DNA of 58,126 nucleotides from Ignavibacteria bacterium (GTDB taxonomy: Bacteria > Bacteroidota > Ignavibacteria > UBA10030 > F1-140-MAGs086), in NCBI GenBank assembly GCA_016873775.1, contig VGWC01000008.1, positions 1-58,126 of the forward strand, read 5' to 3'. The position numbers were made by a program, and so were the translations under genes. Shown piece by piece: positions 17,377 to 25,281 of this stretch (within the stretch, counting starts at the first letter, position 1; the number at the start of each line of letters is the position of its first letter). The notes beneath the pieces were generated by a model. It was not told where the DNA came from, did no database searches, and saw nothing but the letters and a program-made list of their open reading frames with translations.

Positions 17377-17916
17377 CTACCCAACTAATACTTTGACAAT
17401 TTCCTCAATCTCTGCGTCGCGCTTTCGTTTTTCTTCCATCGCATCTGCATCGAGTACATCGCGCGGCAATGATGATTCTGCTTTATTCACTATTTCTAAT
17501 TCGGTGGAAAGAAACTGTTTTAAATTTTCAACGATATTTTTTTGCTTCATTTCAAGAATGGAAATTTCTTCGCTCAGTTTTATTTTCTCTTTGTGCGCTT
17601 CTTCTATTATCACTGCCGCCTGCGCTTCTGCTTCTCTCCGCGATTGTTCTTCGTACAGTTTTGCGTTAGAGAGAAACTTGTTGCTCGATTCTTGCGCTTG
17701 AACCAGTGTTTGTTGTATTGTTTGTTCGAGTTGATGATACCGTTCCAATTCTTTCACTGCTTCGTTCAAACTTGTTTTCAGTGAAGCATTTTCCGTTTGC
17801 AGCGATTCAATTTCCGATGCAAGTTGCGCAAGATACGAGCCGACTTCACGGATATCATATCCACGTAAAACTTTTTTGAATTGTTGTTGTTGTATTTCTA
17901 AACGAGTCAAAGACAT
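17377..17916 (-). CDS. DivIVA-domain coiled-coil protein
   Basis: 179 residues. The N-terminus MSLTRLEIQQQQFKKVLRGY...EVGSYLAQ is the DivIVA/GpsB membrane-curvature-binding domain. The rest is almost all coiled coil (about 30-165), rich in Glu and Gln. In other bacteria these proteins organise cell poles or division and cell-wall enzymes; in this phylum the role is not established. It is followed upstream by a long palindromic repeat and then the yggS gene. Confidence 0.85.
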   Translation of the reverse strand: MSLTRLEIQQQQFKKVLRGYDIREVGSYLAQLASEIESLQTENASLKTSLNEAVKELERYHQLEQTIQQTLVQAQESSNKFLSNAKLYEEQSRREAEAQAAVIIEEAHKEKIKLSEEISILEMKQKNIVENLKQFLSTELEIVNKAESSLPRDVLDADAMEEKRKRDAEIEEIVKVLVG

Positions 17917-17943
17917 AAAATACCTTTTATTTCATCACGTAAT

Positions 17944-18075
17944 TAAATTCCAAATTTCAAAACTCAAATTTCAAACAAATTCTAAAACACAAAATCCAAA
18001 TTTTTTGGATGAAGTTTTCGAAAATGAAATTTGGGTTTTGTTTGACCTTTGTAATTTATCATTTGAAATTTTTCC
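17944..18075. repeat. Long palindromic heptad-type repeat between divIVA and yggS
   Basis: A left arm of words such as AAATTCC, AAATTTC, AAAACTC, AAATTTC and ACACAAA, and a right arm (18028-18075) with TTTGGGTTTTGTTTGACC and ATTTGAAATTT, can pair over about 45 bases around ATCCAAATTTTTTGGAT. It leaves little room for a conventional promoter or terminator and has no coding character. Confidence 0.7.
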
Positions 18076-18090
18076 AAAGCAAACGCAAAA

Positions 18091-18786
18091 CTATAATGAT
18101 GAATATTTTCTTTCTCCAAACAACGCCGTCCCAAGTCGAATCATCGTTGCGCCTTCTTCAATCGCAATTTCGTAATCGCCGCTCATTCCCATTGAAAGTT
18201 GCGGCGCGTCAATTCCGTTGTAGTATAGATCAGTTTTCAGTTTTCGTAACATTTTAAAACTTGGTCGCGCATCTTCTGCATTGTCCGATAGCGGTCCCAT
18301 CGTCATAAGTCCGTTCAAATGTATGTTGGAAAATTTTTGCATTTCTTTTGCTATCAAAATTGTTTCTTCCGGTTTGATTCCGTGTTTTGTATCTTCATTC
18401 GTTGTGTGTACTTCGAGAAAAACTTCGATTGTCCGAGACGATTGTTCCGCGCGTTTGTTAATTTCTACTGCAAGTTCAACGGAATCAACCGAATGAATCA
18501 CCGAAATCCACGGAGCGATATATTTTACTTTGTTCCTCTGTAAATGTCCAATGAAGTGCCAACGTATTCTTTCATCGTGAATCTGTTCTTTTTTTTCACG
18601 AAGTTCTTGAACAAAATTTTCGCCGATGTCAAAAAGATTTGTTTGTAATACTTCAAGAATTATTTCTTTCGGAAAAGTTTTTGTTACGGCAACGATTGTA
18701 ATTTCATTCGGATTTCTTCCAGTGCGCTTGCAAATAGAAGCAATATTTTCCTTTACAGAGCGAACATTTTCAGCGATAGACTGCAT
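18091..18786 (-). CDS. YggS-family pyridoxal phosphate homeostasis protein
   Basis: 231 residues from the ATG at 18786; an ATG at 18852 would add 22 residues with no family match. Single-domain fold III PLP protein. VAVTKTFP carries the PLP lysine (K36), GENFVQEL is a family hallmark, and WHFIGHLQRNK, HTTNEDTKHGI and MGMSGDYEIAIEEGATMIRLGTALFG follow. The family buffers PLP and affects amino-acid and keto-acid pools rather than catalysing a known reaction. It is the first gene of this minus-strand group. Confidence 0.92.
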   Translation of the reverse strand: MQSIAENVRSVKENIASICKRTGRNPNEITIVAVTKTFPKEIILEVLQTNLFDIGENFVQELREKKEQIHDERIRWHFIGHLQRNKVKYIAPWISVIHSVDSVELAVEINKRAEQSSRTIEVFLEVHTTNEDTKHGIKPEETILIAKEMQKFSNIHLNGLMTMGPLSDNAEDARPSFKMLRKLKTDLYYNGIDAPQLSMGMSGDYEIAIEEGATMIRLGTALFGERKYSSL

Positions 18787-19099
18787 TTTTGAGGGACAAA
18801 TATACACTAATTGAAAACTGGAAAAAAACTTGTTTGGGAAAATGGAGTCCACGTTTCCTTATACATTCCAACGAGTATTTAATACAAATCTCTACTTACT
18901 AATCGACGTGGACTCCAATTGATACTTTTTCTGAAGTTTCTTACCTACGCTTTGATGAAACGCAAAATGTTTTGTATGTTTTGCATGTAAAAAATGAAAG
19001 CGAGAAAGCAATAATAAATGTCGCAGATATTTTTATATATCTACGCTAAACCGACACTTTTATTGCGGATTTGTAAATTAAAAATTATCAGAGAAGGAT
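18787..19099. other. Gene-free stretch between yggS and the KilA-N island
   Basis: No open frame with coding character. It holds an inverted repeat: AATGGAGTCCACGT (18841-18854) against ACGTGGACTCCAATT (18906-18920), 51 bases apart. Short direct words (TATTTTTATATAT, CTACGCT) follow. This may mark an edge of the accessory island or be a transcriptional hairpin. Confidence 0.5.
18841..18920. repeat. 14-bp near-perfect inverted repeat at the island edge
   Basis: AATGGAGTCCACGT at 18841-18854 is the reverse complement, save one extra base, of ACGTGGACTCCAATT at 18906-18920. The arm sequence is not of the heptad-word type. Position next to a decayed gene island suggests a mobile-element end, but no transposase is present here. 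Confidence 0.7.
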
Positions 19100-19928
19100 A
19101 TGTCTAAAAATAACCTCATCAATGTAAAAAGGAACGGAGATTATTGTAATCAGTTCAACGGAAAGCGACTTCATTTCCATTACGGATATTGCCAGACATA
19201 AAGACAACGAGCACACCGATTCGATAATTCAGAACTGGATGAGGAATAGAAATACGATTGAACTTTTGGGATTTTGGGAAAGTATATATAACCCCAATTT
19301 TAAACCCCTCGAATTCGAGGGGTTTAGAAAACAAGCCGGGTTGAACAGTTTTGTAATGACTCCCAAAAAATGGATTGAAGCAACAAATGCCATAGGCATT
19401 ACTTCCAAGTCAGGCAGGTATGGGGGAACGTTTGCACACAGAGACATTGCTTTGGAATTTGCTTCATGGATTTCTATTGAATTCAAATTATTCCTGTTAA
19501 AAGAATTCCAACGCCTCAAAGCAGATGAAAATGACCGACTGAAATTAGAATGGAATCTTCAACGCACTTTGGCGAAAGTGAATTACCATATTCACACCGA
19601 TGCAATAAAAGAACATCTCATTCCTCCAACTCTTTCAAAGGAAAAAATAAATTTTGTCTATGCCGATGAAGCCGATATGCTCAATATGGCGTTGTTCGGT
19701 ATGACTGCAAAACAATGGAGAGATGCAAACACGAAAGCCGAAGGAAATATTCGTGATGCGGCAACTCTTGAACAATTAGTTGTGCTTTCAAATATGGAAA
19801 GCATAAATTCTGTTTTGATTCATCAGGAATTAAAGCAAAACGAACGACTGGCACAACTCAATAAAATTGCTATCACGCAAATGAAATCGTTGATTGACAA
19901 CTCACAAATCCGCAAATTGAAAAAGTAA
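19100..19928 (+). pseudogene. KilA-N domain protein, frameshifted near codon 10
   Basis: The true start is the ATG at 19100, with AGAAGG just upstream. Codons 1-10 read MSKNNLINVK. One extra A in the five-A run at 19126-19130 shifts the frame; dropping it continues as GTEIIVISSTESDFISITDI and then joins the long open frame ending at 19928. The restored protein (about 275 residues) has the KilA-N core (ITDIARHK...IIQNWMRNRNTIELLGFWE), the KWIEATNAIGI...SGRYGGTFAHRDIA block and a C-terminal RHTDAIKEHL-type region as in Bacteroidota KilA-N proteins. The family is DNA-binding and common in phages and mobile islands. The remaining frame is intact, so the shift is recent or a sequencing error. Confidence 0.85.
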
Positions 19929-20293
19929 CGGATGAATTTGCTGTAGCAATAGATAAGTTTCCGAAAATTGTTTTCTCTCATACGTTGAAAAATATAGAAT
20001 GGGAAAGTGCAACGTTGGCAAAAGGAGAACTTAAAGAAGAAGTTTTAGAACTCAAGCAGCAATCGGGAAAAGACATTTTTGTTTGCAGTCCGAGTTTAAT
20101 TGTATGCGCAACGAAACTAAATTTGATAAACGAATATCAACTTTGTATTCACCACGTAAAAGCAGGAAGCGGTTTGACGTTATTTAAAAACATAAGTGAG
20201 AAAATTATGCTTAAACTTGTAAAGACAAAAACTTTTGGTTTTGGGGCGATAATTCTTTATTACGAGCCGATAAAAAATGACTGTGAAACTTGA
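19910..20293 (+). pseudogene. Dihydrofolate-reductase-like (RibD C-terminal) protein, 5'-truncated
   Basis: The readable homology begins about 19911 with EKVTDEFAVAIDKFPKIVFS, in a frame different from KilA-N and overlapping its 3' end. It continues through SHTLKNIEWESATLAKG, QQSGKDIFVCSPSLIV and LFKNISEKIMLKLVKT to a stop at 20293. Family members normally have about 80 more residues at the N-terminus, including the start of the NADP-binding fold; these are missing here and no start codon with a ribosome site precedes the homology. The usual HPVxxGSGxPLF region is also changed (HHVKAGSGLTLF). It is probably a remnant fused to the KilA-N gene by deletion. Confidence 0.8.
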
Positions 20294-20419
20294 CGAGACA
20301 CACTTCGTGCGAATAGCAATGTTTCACTTTCTCGTTACAGTCATTGCAGTTCAAAATTTTCAAAATATCGTTTAGATTTCAGTTCAGAATTTTAGTATTT
20401 TCAAAACGAATTTTTTTCA

Positions 20420-21589
20420 ATGAACGTGAAACGTATCGCAATTCTCGGTTCCACCGGTTCTATTGGAAGGAACACGGTGGAAGTTATTTCCTATTTCCCT
20501 TCTGAGTTTCGTGTTGCATATTTAACTGCGCATAAAAATCTTGATTTATTGCAAGAACAAGTAAAGAAATTCCGTCCAAAAGGAATTGTCGTTACGGAAG
20601 AATGTGATGCTTCTGTGTTGAAAAAGATTTTCGATGCAAAGTTAGAAGTTCTCGTTGGCGAAGAAGGGTTATGCGAAATTGTTTCTCGCAACGATGTTGA
20701 TATTGTCGTAAGTTCGCTCGTTGGATTTGCCGGATTATCTTCGACCATCAAAGCAGTTGAGTGTGGAAAAACTGTTGCACTTGCGAATAAAGAAACGCTT
20801 GTTGTCGCTGGAGAAATAATTACTTCGCTAGCAAAAAAATATAACGCGAAAATAATTCCGATTGACAGCGAACATTCCGCAATTTTTCAGTGCTTGCTCG
20901 GAGAAACTGTTGAAACAGTTTCAAAAATAATTCTCACAGCATCGGGAGGACCATTTTTTCGTCTGCGAAAAGAGGAATTGGAAAACGTAACTCTCGAAGA
21001 AGCGTTGCAACATCCGAATTGGAATATGGGAAAGAAAGTTACGATTGATTCCGCGACGATGATGAATAAAGGATTGGAAGTAATCGAAGCGCATTGGCTG
21101 TTCAACGTTCCGAAAGAAAAAATTGATGTCGTGATTCATCCGCAATCAATTATTCATTCAATGGTGGAGTTTATTGACGGCTCGGTAAAAGCGCAACTTG
21201 GAATTCCCGATATGAAACTTCCGATTCAGTTTGCGTTGAATTATCCCGAACGAAAACAATTTACATTTCCGCGAACAAATTTTTCGCAACTTCGTGAATT
21301 GACATTTTACGAACCGGATTATGAAAAATATAAATGTTTGCAATTTGCGTTTGATGCGTTAGAACTTGGCGGAACGGCGACAACAGTTTTGAATGCCGCA
21401 AATGAAATCGCAGTGCAATTATTTCTCGAAGAAAAAATTCGCTTTACTGAAATTCCGGAATTGATTCGCACGGCATTAGAATATCACACGCCGATTCAAC
21501 ATCCAACACTTAAACAAATTTTTCAAACTGATAAAGAAACTCGTAGTTACGTTTCAACGTTATACAAAGAACAAATTTTGATACACTAA
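20420..21589 (+). CDS. dxr: 1-deoxy-D-xylulose 5-phosphate reductoisomerase
   Basis: 389 residues. It performs the second step of the MEP isoprenoid pathway, DXP to MEP with NADPH. The NADPH motif LGSTGSIGRNTVEV is at the N-terminus, ANKETLVVAG follows, and the metal-binding DSEHSA block and SGGPF active-site loop lie around 150-185. MMNKGLEVIEAHWLF and HPQSIIHSMVEF are diagnostic. It starts 126 bases after the truncated island and is followed by a palindromic repeat before rseP. Confidence 0.95.
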   Translation: MNVKRIAILGSTGSIGRNTVEVISYFPSEFRVAYLTAHKNLDLLQEQVKKFRPKGIVVTEECDASVLKKIFDAKLEVLVGEEGLCEIVSRNDVDIVVSSLVGFAGLSSTIKAVECGKTVALANKETLVVAGEIITSLAKKYNAKIIPIDSEHSAIFQCLLGETVETVSKIILTASGGPFFRLRKEELENVTLEEALQHPNWNMGKKVTIDSATMMNKGLEVIEAHWLFNVPKEKIDVVIHPQSIIHSMVEFIDGSVKAQLGIPDMKLPIQFALNYPERKQFTFPRTNFSQLRELTFYEPDYEKYKCLQFAFDALELGGTATTVLNAANEIAVQLFLEEKIRFTEIPELIRTALEYHTPIQHPTLKQIFQTDKETRSYVSTLYKEQILIH

Positions 21590-21605
21590 AAAATTACTCA
21601 CACAC

Positions 21606-21635
21606 TTGTCATTCCCGCGCAAGCGGGAATGACAA
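21606..21635. repeat. Perfect palindrome with 13-bp stem between dxr and rseP
   Basis: TTGTCATTCCCGC (21606-21618) and GCGGGAATGACAA (21623-21635) form a perfect stem with a four-base loop, GCAA. It is GC-rich in an AT-rich context and resembles the widespread TCATTCCCGC...GCGGGAATGA dispersed palindromes of many bacteria. It lacks a T-run and is therefore more REP-like than a classical terminator. Confidence 0.85.
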
Positions 21636-21662
21636 ATTGAACAATACAACTAAAACAACTTA

Positions 21663-23333
21663 ATGCAATTTCTCAACTCACTACTTTATTTTGGCATCAC
21701 CATTGGCATACTCGTTTTTATTCACGAGTTAGGACATTATCTCGCAGCAAAACTCAGCGGAATGCGCGTTGATAGATTTTCGCTTGGATTTCCACCGCGT
21801 GCAATCGGTTTTCATTTCGGAACAAAAAAGTTGCAACAAAAATTTTTACGCGATATCAAGCAATCCATTTTTGCTCATCTCACATTTCACCAGATTCATC
21901 ATTTACTCACAGAACAACAACTTTCCAAAACGCACGATGAATCGCTTGAATTTCTTGCGACTGTTTTTTCCATCGAAGAAAATGAAATACAGCATACTGT
22001 AAAAAACGAAAAAGAATACAAACCTTCTCATTTAATGATGAACGAAGAATTTTTTCCTTCGCATATTGATGAGCGGTTCAAAGACGAATTGTTCGATTTA
22101 TTCTCTAATACCCAATCACTCGTAGATGATTTCAGCGAGTATCTTGACATTCGTGATTGGAAACGATTCAAAGAATATTATGCAACGGATTATTGTTTGT
22201 CGTGGCTTCCGATTGGCGGCTTCGTAAAAATCAATGGAATGATTGACGAAAGTTTCGATACAGAATTTCTACACCACAAACCAAAACCGTGGGAATTTCG
22301 CGCTCGTCCGTTGTTACAGAAAATGTTCGTCATCACTGCAGGAGTATTGATGAATCTAATTCTCGCTCTCGGAATTTTTTGGGGAATAAATTACACGCAA
22401 GGAAAAAATGTTTTGCAAACAACAGAAGTAAGTGTTCGCGCAAATAGCCCTGCATCACGATTTGGATTTTTACTCGGCGATAGGATTTTGAAAATCAACA
22501 ACACCGAAGTAACAAACTGGAACGATGTTTTTGAAACGCAACATCTCGCCGCATCAACAAATGAAAACAATGGCATCGTAAGTTTTCTTTTTGTCCGAAA
22601 TGGAAGAGAACAAACTATTTCCGTTGATAGAAGCGCAATCAATGATACGTTTGGATTATTTCCACGCGGCATTTTACCGAAAGTCAATCTTGTGGAATCA
22701 GGGAAACCTGCGGACAAAGTCGGCTTGCAACCAAACGATATAATCACCGCAGTAAATAATAAACCGATTGATTTCTTTTCGCTTTCTTCGACGATTCACA
22801 GTTATGCGGGAAAAGAAATTGCGCTTGAATGGAAACATAACGGCGAAACAAAAACCGCAAACATAACCGTTCTTGATGAAGGAAGAATTGGTATTGCGCT
22901 CGATACTGCAAACACGATTCCAACTCAGCATATTCAATATTCTCTGCTTGAAGCGCTTCCCATTGGTATTGCGTATGGAATTCAAATTTGTGAAGTATCG
23001 TATTCCAATATTCTTCAACTCATCACGGGAAAAGTTTCGTTGAAATCTTCTCTTGCTGGACCAGTTCGTATTGCGCAAATGTCAGCACAAGCGGCGGAAA
23101 ATGGTGTGTCGCAATTTCTCACCTTCGTTGGATTGCTCAGCATTAGTTTGGCGATTCTCAACATACTTCCCTTTCCTGCGCTCGATGGCGGACATTTTAT
23201 GTTTCTTCTGTATGAAGGAATTTTTCGCCGTGAAATTCCGGTGAAAGTAAAACTCGTAATTCAACAAGCGGGATTTTATATGTTATTGTTGTTGATGGTA
23301 ATTATTTTGTATAACGATATTTCGAATTTGTAA
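21663..23333 (+). CDS. rseP: RseP-type site-2 intramembrane metalloprotease with a long insertion
   Basis: 556 residues against about 450 usual. The zinc motif HELGH is at 21-25 in TM1. The second motif NILPFPALDGGHFMF sits near the C-terminus, followed by further membrane segments. Two PDZ regions lie between (VRANSPASRFGFLLGDRIL and VESGKPADKVGLQPNDII). Residues about 56-176, between the FSLGFPP start and the LPIGGFVKI block that normally follow each other closely, are an extra hydrophilic, helix-like segment rich in Glu, His and Phe. The protease cleaves membrane-bound anti-sigma factors or signal peptides. Its 3' end is 3 bases before the methyltransferase start. Confidence 0.92.
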   Translation: MQFLNSLLYFGITIGILVFIHELGHYLAAKLSGMRVDRFSLGFPPRAIGFHFGTKKLQQKFLRDIKQSIFAHLTFHQIHHLLTEQQLSKTHDESLEFLATVFSIEENEIQHTVKNEKEYKPSHLMMNEEFFPSHIDERFKDELFDLFSNTQSLVDDFSEYLDIRDWKRFKEYYATDYCLSWLPIGGFVKINGMIDESFDTEFLHHKPKPWEFRARPLLQKMFVITAGVLMNLILALGIFWGINYTQGKNVLQTTEVSVRANSPASRFGFLLGDRILKINNTEVTNWNDVFETQHLAASTNENNGIVSFLFVRNGREQTISVDRSAINDTFGLFPRGILPKVNLVESGKPADKVGLQPNDIITAVNNKPIDFFSLSSTIHSYAGKEIALEWKHNGETKTANITVLDEGRIGIALDTANTIPTQHIQYSLLEALPIGIAYGIQICEVSYSNILQLITGKVSLKSSLAGPVRIAQMSAQAAENGVSQFLTFVGLLSISLAILNILPFPALDGGHFMFLLYEGIFRREIPVKVKLVIQQAGFYMLLLLMVIILYNDISNL

Positions 23334-23336
23334 AAA

Positions 23337-24230
23337 GTGAAATCTAATTTGTTGACTTTACTTCCTGAAACATTTTCTAAAGAAAAAGAAAATGGAGATA
23401 ATGGTGTGTACAATCCACTCAACAAATTGAATAATCTAACAGGAAAAGAATGGATTAAATTCACAAAGAGTTGGTTTATTCATCGCCCGATAGCGAGAAA
23501 AGAAAATGAAATTTTACATCCAGCAAAATATCCCGAATCGCTCGTAAAAGAATTCATCGAGTTTTTTACGAAGAAAGGTGAATGGGTTTTAGATCCTTTT
23601 CTTGGAACTGGCTCTACATTAGTTGCGGCAAAATCGTGTGGCAGAAACGGAATAGGAATTGAACTTCTCGAAAAATATTTTCGCATTGCAAAAAAACGAG
23701 CGCAATACAATGAAGAAGAACTTGGATTCGTCAATGAGGTTTCTGAAATTGTTTTGAAAGGAAATTCTTTAAAACTCAAAGAACTTTTCAAAGAACATCA
23801 TTTAGAAAAAACTAAAATAAAATATTGCATTACTTCTCCTCCCTATTGGAATCAACTCAAACGAAATTCTATTCGACAAAAAAATAGAAAAGTTCAAGGA
23901 TTAGATACGCAGTATAGCGAAGTTTCTAATAAAGAAGATTTAGGCAATATTGATGAATACGATGAATTTGTAAAATGGCAAGCAAAAGTTTTTGATGCAG
24001 TGTATGACGTTTTAGAAAATGGTGGTTATCTTACAGTAATTACGAACAATGTTTTTGCCGATGGTCGAGTTTATCCTCTTGCATACGATACAGCAATAAG
24101 TTTAACGAAACGTGGGAAAAAAAGTTGGATAATGAAAGACGAAAAGATTTGGTGTCAAGACGATAAAGCATTGTTGCCGCTTGGTGTCAATAGTGCTTGG
24201 GTTGGAAATCGCCACATCAATATTGTTTGA
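23337..24230 (+). CDS. DNA methyltransferase (N4-cytosine/N6-adenine type, motif I before motif IV)
   Basis: 297 residues from a GTG directly after the rseP stop. PAKYPESLVKEF leads into SAM motif I DPFLGTGSTLVAA and GIGIELLEKYF (about 83-115), and the catalytic SPPYWNQLK motif IV comes later, near 162. The amino-acid patterns are those of the beta (SPPY) class, but their order is that of a permuted or gamma-like enzyme. It should modify an exocyclic amino group in DNA. It starts a three-gene cassette with a nuclease-like protein and a small unknown, lodged between the housekeeping genes rseP and dnaX, so a restriction-modification role is likely. Confidence 0.85.
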   Translation: MKSNLLTLLPETFSKEKENGDNGVYNPLNKLNNLTGKEWIKFTKSWFIHRPIARKENEILHPAKYPESLVKEFIEFFTKKGEWVLDPFLGTGSTLVAAKSCGRNGIGIELLEKYFRIAKKRAQYNEEELGFVNEVSEIVLKGNSLKLKELFKEHHLEKTKIKYCITSPPYWNQLKRNSIRQKNRKVQGLDTQYSEVSNKEDLGNIDEYDEFVKWQAKVFDAVYDVLENGGYLTVITNNVFADGRVYPLAYDTAISLTKRGKKSWIMKDEKIWCQDDKALLPLGVNSAWVGNRHINIV

Positions 24231-24261
24231 TATTTCGGAAAGAAGAAAACATCGAAGTATA

Positions 24262-24852
24262 ATGGAAGAATCACAAGTCGTCGCTCATTTCAAAGCGTAT
24301 TTGCGGAATGAAAAATGGAGAGTAGAATCGAAAGTTACTGCTGGAGAACTTTTTGAGCGATGGAAATTTGAACCTGATGTTGTCGCAATCAAAAATAAAA
24401 TTATGTTGGTTGGTGAAGCAAAAGGTTCTGTAGATTTACACGAATTGTTTACCGGTATAGGACAATGTATTTGCAACACACAATACGGTGGAAATCTCGT
24501 TTGCTTAATTGTTCCTTATGATATCGAACAAGAAGCGAGATTATTGATACGAAGTTGTTCACTCGTCGGAAATGGAAGAATTGGTTTGTATGTTGTCAAA
24601 AAAACTGGTGATGTAATTAAAGCAATTGAATGTAAAGCAATAAAACTTAATCAAAGACAACGAGAACTTGGCCTTTCACATTTACACAAATTAACATTTA
24701 TTCGTGATTTAAGAATCAGTGAACTCGGACGATTGTTGGAAAAAATATATTTGCTCAAAAATAATTTTGAAAACAAATCTTCTCTCTACACAATCTTTTC
24801 CAAAAGCGATAAAGATTATTTTTTTCGACAAGAAGTACAATGGGAGATTTAA
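24262..24852 (+). CDS. PD-(D/E)xK-like endonuclease candidate, partner of the methyltransferase
   Basis: 196 residues from the ATG at 24262; a start at 24181 would lie within the methyltransferase gene. The motif P38-D39 followed by E52-A53-K54 (EPDVVAIKNKIMLVGEAKG) is the spacing and chemistry of PD-(D/E)xK nucleases, and an upstream glutamate-rich helix could supply the alpha-1 acidic residue. Downstream QCICNTQYGGNLVCLIVP resembles the hydrophobic strand and helix that follow the catalytic core. No close restriction-enzyme name is recognised. The context (31 bases after a DNA methyltransferase) supports a restriction role. The C-terminal 60 residues are charged and uncharacterised. Confidence 0.6.
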   Translation: MEESQVVAHFKAYLRNEKWRVESKVTAGELFERWKFEPDVVAIKNKIMLVGEAKGSVDLHELFTGIGQCICNTQYGGNLVCLIVPYDIEQEARLLIRSCSLVGNGRIGLYVVKKTGDVIKAIECKAIKLNQRQRELGLSHLHKLTFIRDLRISELGRLLEKIYLLKNNFENKSSLYTIFSKSDKDYFFRQEVQWEI

Positions 24853-25268
24853 AAGAAAAATCGTTCGGCAATGCTTTTATTCCGCCTACAAATTTAGGAT
24901 TGATGGATAAGAACGGGCATCTTACATCAGAAGGTATTTCGTTAGCGAATACTTTTATTTCAAACAGAAAAGATTTTCATAATGAATTAGCATACCTGCT
25001 TTTGACGCGTGGTAATTTTCTTGCAATTCTTCAATCCATAGAAAAATACGACCACAAGATTTCTCCAACCGAACTTATGAATAAGATTACTGAATTTTTG
25101 AACAAAGAAAAACTTATCATTGGAAGTAAAAACTTGAAAGATTTTGCAAATCGTTTAAGCGGAAATCATCTTCATTGGCTTGTAGAATTGGAACTATTGA
25201 CTAAAGACAAAAAAGGTTATAGAGTAAATTGGGTTCGCGTTTGTAACATTTTACGTTCATCACAATAA
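24840..25268 (+). CDS. Unknown small protein of the restriction-like cassette
   Basis: 142 residues, overlapping the nuclease-like gene by 13 bases. Short helices and a LTSEGISLANTF pattern suggest a winged-helix type fold (compare transcriptional or specificity domains), and the C-terminal half (NRLSGNHLHWLVELELLTKDKKGYRVN) looks like a second winged helix. I do not recognise a family. The odd N-terminus and the overlap leave open that it is the C-terminal domain of the nuclease, joined by a -1 shift or split by a base error; alternatively it is a coupled DNA-recognition subunit. Confidence 0.6.
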   Translation: MGDLKEKSFGNAFIPPTNLGLMDKNGHLTSEGISLANTFISNRKDFHNELAYLLLTRGNFLAILQSIEKYDHKISPTELMNKITEFLNKEKLIIGSKNLKDFANRLSGNHLHWLVELELLTKDKKGYRVNWVRVCNILRSSQ

Positions 25269-25281
25269 TTTTTGAAAACAA

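Noticed and set aside
20277-20344. ATGACTGT/ACAGTCAT inverted repeat after the truncated reductase-like gene
   Set aside because: Only eight base pairs with a 52-base spacing and no T-run; too weak to call a terminator or element end.
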